DNA of 64,000 nt from Stenotrophomonas maltophilia (lineage in GTDB: Bacteria > Pseudomonadota > Gammaproteobacteria > Xanthomonadales > Xanthomonadaceae): NCBI GenBank assembly GCA_009912235.1, contig WNDS01000001.1:1-64000 (forward strand), in the 5' to 3' direction. The notes under the pieces are model-generated. The model had not been told where the DNA came from, ran no database searches, and saw only the letters and a list, made by a program, of their open reading frames with translations. Shown piece by piece: positions 17,131-26,353 of the stretch (its first letter is position 1; each line of letters begins with the position of its first letter). The position numbers and the translations under genes were made by a program.

Positions 17131-19864
17131 GAAGCCGACGCAGGCATGTGACCCAGCGAAGAAGTGTGATGTTTGTGATCAGGCGGGCTTGCCGATTCTT
17201 CCGCTGAGGTATGCGATCACCAGAACTGACGTCAAGGACATGTGGCAAGGCCTTGCGCTGAGTGGGGAGTTCGGGAAGGATGTCGCAAGCATTGCGCTTC
17301 CCGCCAACGAGGCGCGCTACACACTTCGCCTTGCTCGCCAAGGGTACCTGTACGTCTTCAATGAAGTGCGTGGGGAGTGGAGAGGCTATCAGATCACTGT
17401 TGATTCCTACCTTCTTGAATTTGATCCGCACGCCGCCCCGCCGCCGCTTGAGGAGTTTCAACCGACATGTGCGCGGATGGCTGACTCTCAGGTTGCGCGG
17501 TTTGTTACGATCCCAGACCCAAAACGGGCTGGAAAAATCTGGTTTGGCTTTACCGAAGCTCCGTGGACAAAAGAAATCCTAGAGCGTAACCGACGCTCGG
17601 TTGAGCGCAAGAAGCACATGCGCTGCGTTGACGTGCAAGCCTGGATCAAGGGCAGGTCAATGGCTCATGTGGGGAGCGTCAGTGATGCGCCAGCGATGGT
17701 GAGCGAGTTCAGGTTAGGTAGAAAAATTCGGCACGCCCAGGGCATAACAATCCCCATGCTGCCGGTTTCTACGTCACAGTCAAACGATCAGGGTAAGGGC
17801 GGCGCTGTTGACGACATAATTACAAGGACGCTTGAGGAGGTTGACGTATATCCAGATCCAGGCTTCTCTTTTTCATTTGCACGTTTTGTCAGGTGCAAGC
17901 AGGATGTTCCCGGAATGGAAGCTTGGCTTGAGAAAAGTGCAACAAGCGCTCGTCCCATGATGGTCGCGCTAAACGATCCTGCGGGATTGACTCAGGAGCT
18001 TTCTGCGCTGATTCGGCAGAAAACGAGAGAGTTTGAGGATGAGGATGATAGGGGCTGGAAGCATGCCACGTAAGTTGCAATCCGTGGAATCCGGCAAGCT
18101 ATCGAGGATCAGGCGGCAGCTGAGAAGCTTAGCAAAGTTCGCGCAAGTGCATACACTGGTCGCGCTGCGATTGAGCTCTATGCTGCTGGTATCACGAAGA
18201 TGCGTGAGGAACTAACGCCTGAAGAGGACAAGAGTGCCAGGGATTCTGCCTGGAATCGTTACCGGGATGATTACAGGCAGAATGATCTTGATCAGTTTGA
18301 TGCCGATCTTGTGCCCCAGATGGAGCGATTCACCACTACACACCTTGCGCCAATTGCACTGAGCTTTGTGCTTTGGTATCAGAATGACAGCTTCAGAACG
18401 TGGCTGGCATGCAATCATCTTGACGAACTCTCGCACAGTTCCCTGCGACTGACTGAGATTATTGATAGTTCGCTCGATGGTGTTGTTGGGTTCGAATGTG
18501 TGCAATCCGCTGTGCTTACCGACCTCACGGATCGTTTCCAGAATACAAAGAACGCCGCCATGAGGGCGCTCACACTCAACGACAAGCTCGCAGCCGAAGT
18601 CATTGAGCGTGAGTCAAAAACGCTTCTTAGCAACTCCGACAATCCAGGCGCATGGGCGAATCTTTTCAAGGCATATGGCCATGTGCTAGACCGAGGCGGC
18701 AGCAAACCGCAGGAGTTGCAGCAGGGGCTAGGCCTTGTGGCAGGCCTGGTGTACAAGACGTCAGGGATGTTCGTTACAGCTCTTACCAAGGCGGGATCGA
18801 CACTCTCTAAAGCGGGAGTTAGCATTGCGGTTTCGTTGGCCACTAGAAACAAACTGATTGGGCTGCTTGGCGTAATCTCGGGAAAGTGGATTGAACGTGT
18901 AAGCATTCGCGCTTCGGAAGGTGAGATGGCCCACTTTCTGGTAGAGGCCCTCAGTGAGGGCCGGGCCGGTGTGAACAAGAGAGAGCTAAGAGCTCGTGTA
19001 GATCAGCACCTCCGGCAGGAGCTCGGCGAGCGAAGTGGTGCCCGGACTGCTACCGGTGCGAAGAATTCTCGCGGTCGGAAAGTGTTCGAATGGGCCGTAT
19101 TTTGGGACAGGGAGACAATGGCCGCTGTCCGTAACGGTCAGCCTGGCTCCATGGCCAGTATGTTGATGACTGAGGATCAGGTGCGATCTCTGGTGAGAAA
19201 TCGGGCCGCACAATTCACCGCTCCCCACGTCACCCTTGAGGTCCGTATGGGCGTTGTCGGCCTGATTTTGGATGCATGGAATGTTGCTGATTCATATGGA
19301 AAGCTAGATTCGGAAAAGGAGGGGCCAGCAGGTCGCAGACAACTGAGTCTGGCATCTGCACTTGTGGGCTTTGCGGGGACGAGTGTTGAGCTGACGGGCA
19401 TGGCTCTCAGTAAGACGGCGTGGGGGCGGACCACTCTAGCCTCTGAGATTAGATTTGGTGCCGTCTCCTTATCAACTAGAGTGGCGGCCGTTGGGTTCCT
19501 TGGAAAGCTGCTTGGTGCTGCGGGTGGGTTGCTTGGGTCCGTGGTCGATGGGTGGAAAGCATACGATGCGTTGAAGAATAGAGATTATCCAATGTTTGCG
19601 TTCTATACGACTACCGCAGTTGCTGGTGCCGTGGTGGTGTATCTCATGCTCCTCGGTACAATGACTGCAGGCGTTGGGTTTATCGTCCTTCTGGTGCTTG
19701 GTCTGATTAGCATGCTGGGAGAGTGGATAATAAATTTGATTCGCGGCGATAAAATTGAGAGGTGGCTGGACATGACGCCATTTGGAGTTCATGAGCGCGG
19801 CGAATTTGAGTCGCTCGAAAAGCAAGGAGAGGCGTACGATGCTATGCTTCCTTCCGGAGTCTAA
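17123..19864 (+). pseudogene. VasX/BTH_I2691-type pore-forming T6SS effector with an in-frame TAA
   Basis: 913 codons plus stop in one frame. The N-terminus (CDPAKKCDVC, then GLPILPLRYAI) is the signature of the VasX N-terminal region / BTH_I2691 effector family; Cys 9, 15 and 18 are visible. The middle is helical, with a glycine-rich amphipathic stretch at about 530-590. The C-terminal 100 residues hold strong hydrophobic helices (AVVVYLMLLGTMTAGVGFIV) followed by IERWLDMTPFG, as in colicin-like membrane-perturbing toxins. Codon 317 (18071-18073) is TAA, with the frame otherwise open on both sides (KHAT, then VAIRGIRQAIEDQ). The product would be split into an N-terminal 316-aa piece and, if re-initiated near 18200, a 554-aa C-terminal piece that keeps the toxin domain. 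It overlaps its adaptor gene and is followed by putative immunity genes. Confidence 0.82.
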
Positions 19865-19867
19865 GTA

Positions 19868-20925
19868 ATGAGTCAGTTTGCAGGGTGGCTTGCTCAGCGA
19901 TACAAGAACAGCAGGTCTATCTCTGATTATGAGAATATCGCTGATGTAAATCTGTTTGATTCCTCTGCCTATACGCCGATCGACCAGGGCGTAATTGCCA
20001 TTGGTGACGACTTCATTGAGTAAGTGGATCGGCACTTTGTCTACAGGGGATGGGCAGCAATGTGGGGGGCGGTCCTTGTGACGTTCTCCGTGATTTTCAT
20101 AGTCGCGATCTTGCACGCAACTGCATCCCTGACGTCTTCAGGGCGGCCTCTTGAGTCTGAAGGTGTTTATACGGTTGGGGTCGCTATCCTGCTCGTTCTG
20201 GCTTTTGCTTGCCTGATCTGCTGGAAGCTGCTTTTGCGTGATGTGTTTCGGTATCAGTACTACCCTATCCGATTCAATCGTCGTGAGATGAAAGTGCACA
20301 TCTTCACCGGGGGGGGCGCAGCAAGGTGCTTTCTGTGCCGTGGGAAGATGTGAAAATAATCATTGGTAGAGATAAGCCGATGGGAGATGGCGAAAACTAT
20401 ACCTATGACTTGAGGTGCCTTGTCATGAAGGGCGATAGAATCATTCACACCTTCGCAGTTGGCTCGGATTGTGGTCCGAACCCCGCTATCGTCCTCGCGC
20501 ATTGGGAGATGATTCGTCGTTTCATGGAAAAAGGCCGTTCCGCGCTGCCGTTCCCCCCCCTGCAACTTTACACCTCGGTTGAGGCGAGTTTCCGTAACGC
20601 ATTTATTATCCACATCTCATCTGCGGGCGAGAGCTTTATGTGGATGGCGCTACCGTTTACCTTGCCTTGGGCGGTCTTCCGCTTCTTGGCGATGAAGTTG
20701 TGTCGCAGGCCGGTATGGCCGGCGGCCATGAATCGGCGCGATGCTGGGGCTTCTTCCGGCACCCCGATACTTCGTGCTCCCGCCGTGTATGGACGGGTCA
20801 GTCATGCGGGAGGACGCGCCGATGAGATGGAGCGCTTCTGGAGGGAATCTATCGCGGAGGCAAAGGCGCGCAACGATGAAGTCCTGCGGCAGCTCCAGGA
20901 AGGTATCAGAAGTCGTGCGGCCTAG
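19868..20925 (+). pseudogene. Immunity-like membrane protein a (DUF6708-like), stop plus frameshift
   Basis: This is the first gene after the effector, 3 nt behind its stop, so it is the best candidate for the cognate immunity protein. The N-terminal 51 codons end in TAA at 20021-20023 and the same frame then continues (VDRHFVYRGWAAMW). A run of eight G at 20309-20316 breaks the frame: removing two G gives TGGRSKVLSVPWED, which aligns column for column with TGGKEGAVRVPWDD of gene b. Two membrane helices lie in the first half and one near the C-terminus. It shares the family motif WEMIRRFMEKG. With both lesions repaired it is about 350 aa. If the lesions are real, the strain lacks its nearest immunity copy. 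Confidence 0.72.
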
Positions 20926-20977
20926 TGTTTCTGGCGGGAAATGAGCCGCTCGTCAACGTAATGGTTTGGAAGAGACG

Positions 20978-21919
20978 ATGTACACAGGATGGATGCGGGG
21001 CTTCATTTTGAACTGGGCACTCTCCGCGCAGGAGAATGCAGGCCGCTTCGACGTTGATAGGCCCGAGCCTGTTGCACCCGACGAGCGGGCCTGCCTCGTG
21101 CAGTTCAATTCGACCTACATCGACCTGATCGACCGCCGCTTCCGCCTGCGGGGCATGGTGTCGACCACCATGGTTTTGCTTGGAAACCTCGGGCTGTTCC
21201 TGCTCGGCTTCTTCCTCCTGTTCACTCTGGTAATTCCGAATCTGGAAGGCGACTTCTGGGACTGGGTCATGTACGCAATAGTTGCAGTGTGCGTTGTTGG
21301 CGCTCCTGTACTGGTCTGGTACACGACACTCAAGTACGAGTTCTTCACGTACGCCTGGTATCCGACGCGATTCAACCGGCGTAATCGGATGGTCTATTTC
21401 TTCACCGGAGGAAAGGAAGGGGCAGTCCGGGTGCCCTGGGATGACGCGGTGTTCTACATCGGTCGGGGAACCACCCAGGAGTTCCTGCGTGACCTTCGCT
21501 GCAGCATCGTCGAAGATGGGGTGGTAAATCGTACCTTCGCCGTCGGGCACTACTTCGATGATGAGCAGAAGATTCGGGGAATATGGGAATTCGTCAGGCG
21601 CTACATGGAGAATGGGCCAGAGGCCGTGGTCGACAGTATCGACGAACGGCAGATGAATCTCTCGGTAAAGCCGTCCTGGCGCAACTGCTATCTGTTCTTG
21701 GTTGCGAGCCTTGGGCCTGCCATGCTGGGGGCCCGATTCGTGTTGATGCCGCTGCTGTTGCCTCTCGTACTGTGCCGCTGGCTGGTCTTAAAGTCTTGCC
21801 GTACGCCAGTGTGGCCGCAGTGGGTTGAGGACGAATGTGCGATCGATGCAAATGACTCTCTGAGACTGATCGAACCGGAGGTCATGGCGCAGTTCGAGCC
21901 GGACCGTCGGCCGGTTTGA
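20978..21919 (+). CDS. Immunity-like membrane protein b (DUF6708-like), intact
   Basis: 313 aa. ATG 20978 is chosen over the upstream TTG; GGAAGAGA precedes it. The topology is cytoplasmic N-terminus, two helices (TMVLLGNLGLFLLGFFLLF; VMYAIVAVCVVGAPVLVWY), a soluble domain with YPTRFNRRNRMVYFFTGG, VPWDDAVFYIG and WEFVRRYMENG, and a C-terminal hydrophobic pair ending RTPVWPQW. Gene a has the same order of motifs. Membrane location suits protection against a pore-forming toxin. The function is inferred from neighbourhood; the DUF6708 label is from memory and needs a profile search. Confidence 0.75.
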   Translation: MYTGWMRGFILNWALSAQENAGRFDVDRPEPVAPDERACLVQFNSTYIDLIDRRFRLRGMVSTTMVLLGNLGLFLLGFFLLFTLVIPNLEGDFWDWVMYAIVAVCVVGAPVLVWYTTLKYEFFTYAWYPTRFNRRNRMVYFFTGGKEGAVRVPWDDAVFYIGRGTTQEFLRDLRCSIVEDGVVNRTFAVGHYFDDEQKIRGIWEFVRRYMENGPEAVVDSIDERQMNLSVKPSWRNCYLFLVASLGPAMLGARFVLMPLLLPLVLCRWLVLKSCRTPVWPQWVEDECAIDANDSLRLIEPEVMAQFEPDRRPV

Positions 21920-21920
21920 T

Positions 21921-22229
21921 TTGAAGGGTCGTGCGTGGGTGAGCACGGCCGGGCGGCACTGCACCCAAGCTGGTGTCCTCGATGTCCATGGACATGGAAT
22001 TTCGTTTGTCGATCAGATGAGCGCCATGCGGGGTATTCCAGCAACTGTGGCTGGATTGGTACGTTCTCGGCAGCGCTTGGGCTATGTAAACGGACTGTCC
22101 GGCTGGACGCACATCCCGGTTATAGGCAGCCTTACTTTCTGGTTCGAGCGCGTAGGGTTCTGGCTGTGTCGCAGGTCGTCGCGGGTTACGGGGCCGGACG
22201 CGCTGGTCGAGGTCTGGGAACAGGACTGA
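21921..22229 (+). pseudogene. Chimeric remnant c of two immunity paralogues
   Basis: A 103-codon frame directly after gene b. Its front (GVLDVHGHGISFVDQMSAMR) matches the front of gene d (GVLDVYEYGVSFVDQMSAMR). Its back (GLSGWTHIPVIGSLTFWFER) matches residues near 250 of gene e (GLSGWMHVLALGSLTFWFER). The joint is near 22085. The front part has also lost one base relative to d. This is what a deletion between two neighbouring paralogues leaves behind. It is probably non-functional. Confidence 0.7.
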
Positions 22230-22283
22230 CTGTTATTCAATCCTAGGCCGATTTTTCTATGTCGTTTTCGGAAAGCACATTGC

Positions 22284-23262
22284 ATGAATGACTCAGCTAC
22301 ATCGCCCTCAGTGGCAAGACTTCCTGAGAAAAATTTCCAGGCATCATCACGGGCTTCCTCGCACGGGGGAGTCCTCGACGTCTACGAGTATGGAGTATCG
22401 TTCGTCGATCAGATGAGTGCCATGCGTGGGTATGCCAGTAGCGGTGGCTGGGTTGGTGTCTTTACGGTGGGCTACGGGCTGTATCTTTCTTTTTTTTGTT
22501 TTCGGATTCGGTTGGATGACAATCACTGAATTAGTCATGCTCTTGATTCTTCTATCTCTTATACAGAGCGACTGGGTCGGCTATCGGGCCGAGCCTGTTT
22601 TGTTTGATTGCCGCGCAAGGAGGGTCCACATATTCAAGTCACTTGCGCTACCTTGGTGGCAGTGGTGCTGGAATATTTTTGCGCGACCTCGTTGCGAAGT
22701 GCAGTCTTATGATTGGGATTGCGTAAGCGCGGAGGTTGTCAGCTATACGATCTTCACCGGCCAGGTGCCTCGCCGGGAAGCGAGCCTGGTGCTTACGATC
22801 GCTGATCGCCCCGGGAGCCCGGTGGAAATCCAACGTGTTGGCGTTGGCCCGAGCTTTGGCTTCGGTAACCAGTCCGGCCCTGTAGAGCGATGGGAGTACA
22901 TTCGCCGCATGATGGAGGGCAATGGCCCTGTCTGGACGTCAGGTGAGTCGCGGTATCAGGATTTTGCAGTACGCTTGGGCGAGGCGTTGACAATTGCACA
23001 GCCTCTGATCGGCCCGGGTTCCCATCAGTACTGGAAGAAGGGGCCGGCAATGTGGCTGTTGGGTACGGTCAGTCTTGTTGCCCTGCCGCTGACTGCTTTC
23101 ATCGGGCTGAATCGCTACCTTAGTTACCGATTGCAGCGGACCCCGAAGTGGCCGACCGAGATCCGGCAGTCGGTGGGGGCGGGTCCATTCACCGATGCCG
23201 CGTTGCGTGAGCGGCTTGCCATAGAGAAGGGCGCTGGCGCTGGAAAGGAGTATCGCAGATAA
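22284..23262 (+). pseudogene. Immunity-like membrane protein d, frameshifted at a T-run
   Basis: The frame opens at 22284 (MNDSATSPSVARLPEKNF) and ends at 22529. A run of eight T (22490-22497) appears one base too long: with seven T the frame joins the downstream one as GLYLSFFVFGFGW and continues to 23262, giving about 325 aa. The soluble part contains RRVHIFKSLALP and the family motif WEYIRRMMEGNG. The C-terminus carries a membrane helix (LGTVSLVALPLTAFIGL), then RYLSYRLQRTPKWP and GPFTDAALRER. Compared with genes a and b it is a divergent member of the same family. Confidence 0.7.
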
Positions 23263-23386
23263 CGCGGAATGGCAGCGGGATAGGTGTAAGCAGTCAGTTC
23301 CAGGGGGGGCTCCCACCCGACTCCTGAAGTGGGTGCACGGTCGAGTGCCTTGCTTCAGGATCCGTTCGCTGTGGATGGGTTGATCA

Positions 23387-23545
23387 ATGAAGCGCGTTGA
23401 GCCTTGGTATCCAGAAGCGTGTGGCCGGCCTGTCGAGCGCCTGTCTGGCCCTGTTTGGACGATCATATGGCGTGGGTTCGAGCTGTGGTTGCTTCTTCGG
23501 GCTGCCGCTATCAGCTTGGTGACCTTCAGCAATTGTCAGGAATAG
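23387..23545 (+). CDS. Small open frame before immunity gene e
   Basis: A 52-aa frame starting ATG 23387 and ending 6 nt before gene e. It contains one hydrophobic stretch (WRGFELWLLLRAAAISLV). It has no clear ribosome-binding site. It may be a remnant of another membrane immunity protein or a small coupled peptide. The remaining part of the 289-nt d-e gap shows nothing recognisable. Confidence 0.25.
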   Translation: MKRVEPWYPEACGRPVERLSGPVWTIIWRGFELWLLLRAAAISLVTFSNCQE

Positions 23546-23551
23546 GAAGCC

Positions 23552-24619
23552 ATGTCTAACGGAGTGTCTGGATTCAAGGTGCTTCCAGGTCAGAGTGGGA
23601 GCTGGGGGTACTTCCTGTGCCGAGGCCACCCACCGGTCCGCGCTTCCGTCGGGCCAGGCCGTGCGATTCAGTCGATTGACGAGGATTGCCTGGTGTTCAG
23701 CGCGTGGCACCAGATGTCGAACCGCGGCTTCCTTTTCATCATGGCACTGGGAATGGCGGTGCCACTTTCAAGCATGGCGCTCGACATCGCTATGGCGATC
23801 GAGAGCTGGAAGCACGGTTGGCCCCATCTGATTCTCCTGACGACATTGTTCGCCGTAGCGGCAGCGGCGTGCCTGGCGTGGGCGCTCAATCTCTGTCGGC
23901 AGCCTGTTACGCCACCGGTGGTGCTCAGTCGGCGACTCAGAAAGTTCTATTACTGGCAGGATGAACGAAGCGGTTGGGTAGGGCTGGATTACGACACTGC
24001 GGTACCGATCAGTAAGAATGATTTGGTCCGTGGCAAGAATGTCTCTATTCCCTGCCAGGTGTTGGTGATGGTTGTTCTGGATGCAGAGAGCCGCCACATT
24101 CGCCAATTCCTCCCGCTGTCAGAGCCTGCACTCAATGAGCTGGGCCCCGAAGCGCTTTGGGAATTCCTGCAGCACTACATGGACGGTGATCAGGCCGTGC
24201 TGCCAGTGGTTGATCCAGTCCCGTCAATGGACGATGGCCGGGCCGATCTGGCGCGTCTGGAGCGACTCTTGTTCGCTCGCCATATCGATCGCGACCACCG
24301 GCTCAAAGGGCTGTCCGGCTGGATGCATGTCCTGGCTCTGGGCAGCCTCACGTTCTGGTTCGAACGCGCAGGGTTCTGGCTGTCTCGCCGTTCGCCACGG
24401 GTCGCGTGGCCTGACGCGCTGGTCGAGAACTGGGATGCGCTGTCGAGGAATACGCCATCCCGTCGGGCCGTGATGACAGCAGTACAGGGGCGGGCGCAGG
24501 GAACACAATGGCCCCGACTCTGGCTGCGCTGGTTGGTGCCTGCGCTGATCAATGCTCTGACCGTGCTGTCCGGTTTTGGATTATTGGCTTCTCTGCCATG
24601 GCTTTCCAGTAATACCTAG
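23552..24619 (+). CDS. Immunity-like membrane protein e, intact
   Basis: 355 aa. The start is supported by AGGAA before ATG 23552. Two N-terminal membrane helices (FIMALGMAVPLSSMALDIA; LILLTTLFAVAAAACLAWAL) precede a soluble part with RRLRKFYYWQDERSGWVGLDY and the family motif LWEFLQHYMDGD. Then come GLSGWMHVLALGSLTFWFER, shared with remnant c, and a C-terminal helix. It differs more from genes a and b than they differ from each other, so it may protect against another variant of the toxin. Inference from context. Confidence 0.7.
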   Translation: MSNGVSGFKVLPGQSGSWGYFLCRGHPPVRASVGPGRAIQSIDEDCLVFSAWHQMSNRGFLFIMALGMAVPLSSMALDIAMAIESWKHGWPHLILLTTLFAVAAAACLAWALNLCRQPVTPPVVLSRRLRKFYYWQDERSGWVGLDYDTAVPISKNDLVRGKNVSIPCQVLVMVVLDAESRHIRQFLPLSEPALNELGPEALWEFLQHYMDGDQAVLPVVDPVPSMDDGRADLARLERLLFARHIDRDHRLKGLSGWMHVLALGSLTFWFERAGFWLSRRSPRVAWPDALVENWDALSRNTPSRRAVMTAVQGRAQGTQWPRLWLRWLVPALINALTVLSGFGLLASLPWLSSNT

Positions 24620-24652
24620 TGGATCAGTCAGCTTCGCTGCTTGTCTGATAGC

Positions 24653-24811
24653 TTGAATCGTTATGTGAGCTATCGCCTGCAGCGGTGCCCGGCATGGCTG
24701 CTGGTGGTGAGGCAGTTGCTTGCTGTTGGTGTGGGCCCATTCTCTGATGCTGCGTTGCGTGGCAAAACGATGTCGGAGCAGGCATCGCTATCGCGTGCGA
24801 AGCGACGGTAA
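24653..24811 (+). pseudogene. C-terminal remnant of a gene-d-like immunity paralogue
   Basis: 53 codons ending in TAA at 24809-24811 read LNRYVSYRLQRCPAW, then GVGPFSDAALRGK. They match the end of gene d (LNRYLSYRLQRTPKW, GAGPFTDAALRER). No start codon or upstream part of the gene remains; the match begins about 30 nt after the gene e stop. It is another broken copy in the array. Confidence 0.65.
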
Positions 24812-24914
24812 TGAACGTGCAGTGGATAGCTTGGTCTTGGTAGCGGATGGCTCGGAATGTTTGCAACCCCCGCCGGCTCGTGCCGGTTGCTGCTTGAAGC
24901 GAATCATCCGATGG

Positions 24915-25964
24915 CTACTGCAGTCCTTTGAGTGCCATATACCCAACAAGAATCCATCCGCTGATGCTGGCCAGGCAGCAGAGTCCACAGACAACGGCGA
25001 CCTGGCTGGCAGCCTTCCTGCGTCCTGCGGGATCGCCAACGTCGGCCGGCAGGATGGAGTAGCCCGCGCAGCTGCCCCGAGGTGGACCTTCAGCAAGAAG
25101 GCCCGTAGGTGGCGCAACTGGTCGCTTGAAGCGTGCATAGAGCATCTGTGACACGGGCTCCGGCCAGAATGCGATCCAAAGTGGCACGGCTGCGAGGTAG
25201 TCCGTAACCGTGAAGACATTCCAGCGCGCGGCCCGCAGGCGCTCAATCATCTCCTTGCCTGCGCCGCCGGCAGATAGCGGACCCCGTTCCAGCAGGGCTG
25301 TGGTCCAGTGTGAGGAATCGACGAGGGATAGGGCGGGCATCGCCTCTGGGGCGTCGTCCATATAGCGACGTATCAACTCCCACGATTGCTGGCAGGCTTC
25401 CCGGTGTGGAAGCGGGCCATCGACAGTGAAGCGTAGACGCCATGATTCAGGAGCCTCAGGATAAATTTCCATCAGGTCAAGAGCCATCATCAAGGGGGCG
25501 CCGAACTGGACCGGGCCGTACCCAACGCGGGCATAGGGTCTGACGTTGTTCCAGTCCAACAAGCATTGCTTGCCATCGACAATGCAGAAAACCTGTCTGC
25601 TCCTGCGCAGGAAGTACAGGTGGCTCTGCCGGCTGCCAATACTCAGCTTGATGCAGAGGAAGGCTGCTGCCGCAAGGGCTGCGGTGATGACGCCAGCACT
25701 TGCTGACGTGAATACACGCATCCATATGCCTTCGGTGGGATCAAGTGCCAGGTTCACCCCCATATAGCCCAGCCCGGACGCCATGCCCAGCATCATCAGT
25801 GCAGCGACCGGCATGATGGCCTCCATCCGCGAGGCGGCATTACCTTCCGACCAGACCAAGGCTTCGTCATCAAGACGGATCACATCGCGCACCGAATAGG
25901 GTGATGCGATGGAAGCACGGGGCAGCGGGCCTTCCGTGAAGTGGAGATCTTGCTGGGGCTGCAT
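24915..25964 (-). CDS. Immunity-like membrane protein f, opposite strand
   Basis: 349 aa, facing the rest of the array. Two helices (IMPVAALMMLGMASGLGYMG; GVITAALAAAAFLCIKLS) are followed by a soluble domain with YFLRRSRQVFCIVDG, LDWNNVRPYARVGYG and the family motif SWELIRRYMDDA. A C-terminal helix (VAVVCGLCCLASISGWILVG) ends the protein. It has the same motif order as genes a-e, so it belongs to the same family. Its inverted orientation means it has its own promoter and could be expressed without the T6SS operon, as expected of an orphan immunity gene. Confidence 0.68.
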   Translation of the reverse strand: MQPQQDLHFTEGPLPRASIASPYSVRDVIRLDDEALVWSEGNAASRMEAIMPVAALMMLGMASGLGYMGVNLALDPTEGIWMRVFTSASAGVITAALAAAAFLCIKLSIGSRQSHLYFLRRSRQVFCIVDGKQCLLDWNNVRPYARVGYGPVQFGAPLMMALDLMEIYPEAPESWRLRFTVDGPLPHREACQQSWELIRRYMDDAPEAMPALSLVDSSHWTTALLERGPLSAGGAGKEMIERLRAARWNVFTVTDYLAAVPLWIAFWPEPVSQMLYARFKRPVAPPTGLLAEGPPRGSCAGYSILPADVGDPAGRRKAASQVAVVCGLCCLASISGWILVGYMALKGLQ

Positions 25965-26353
25965 GGGGTGGGTAAGTCTCCGAAACGGGTTGATTTACAC
26001 GTCAGGTGGCACCCCGTCCATGGTAGGGTATTCAGCCGATCCCAGCGGCACCGGATCGGTGTCTCCCGTAGCGGCAGGGGAGGACATCAGCCAGGTAGCA
26101 GGTAGCAGGTAGCATGAACATGCCCGCCCCGGCCACGACCGAATCCGGGCAGGGCCGTAATGTGTCTTTGGTCGCTCTTATGAGGTCCCAATGGACGACG
26201 CGGGCATCGATGCAAGGCATCTGTGTTTTGCGGTCAATCGCCCGTTGATGGAAGCCGAGACCGAGGCCCGCCTGGATACATCGACGCCAGCGGGTGTGCC
26301 TCCGCGCTGCGGCTTGTTGGATATTGCCGTGCCGCATGCAGCTGCAGATGGGC
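25965..26353. other. Intergenic stretch without a supported gene
   Basis: About 390 nt between gene f and the small membrane gene. It must hold the promoter of gene f. It contains a 7-bp tandem repeat (listed separately) and a 58-codon rightward frame from ATG 26191 to TGA 26365 without recognisable similarity. I see no RNA gene or insertion-sequence end. Confidence 0.5.
26093..26113. repeat. Three tandem copies of AGGTAGC
   Basis: AGGTAGC occurs three times head to tail at 26093-26099, 26100-26106 and 26107-26113. It lies about 130 nt upstream of gene f on the leftward strand. It may be a slippage product with no role, or a spacer whose length could vary between strains. Confidence 0.7.

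Noticed and set aside
26032-26337. A 101-aa leftward frame across the AGGTAGC repeats
   Set aside because: Basic, low-complexity translation without hydrophobic core or start signal; it overlaps the probable promoter of gene f.
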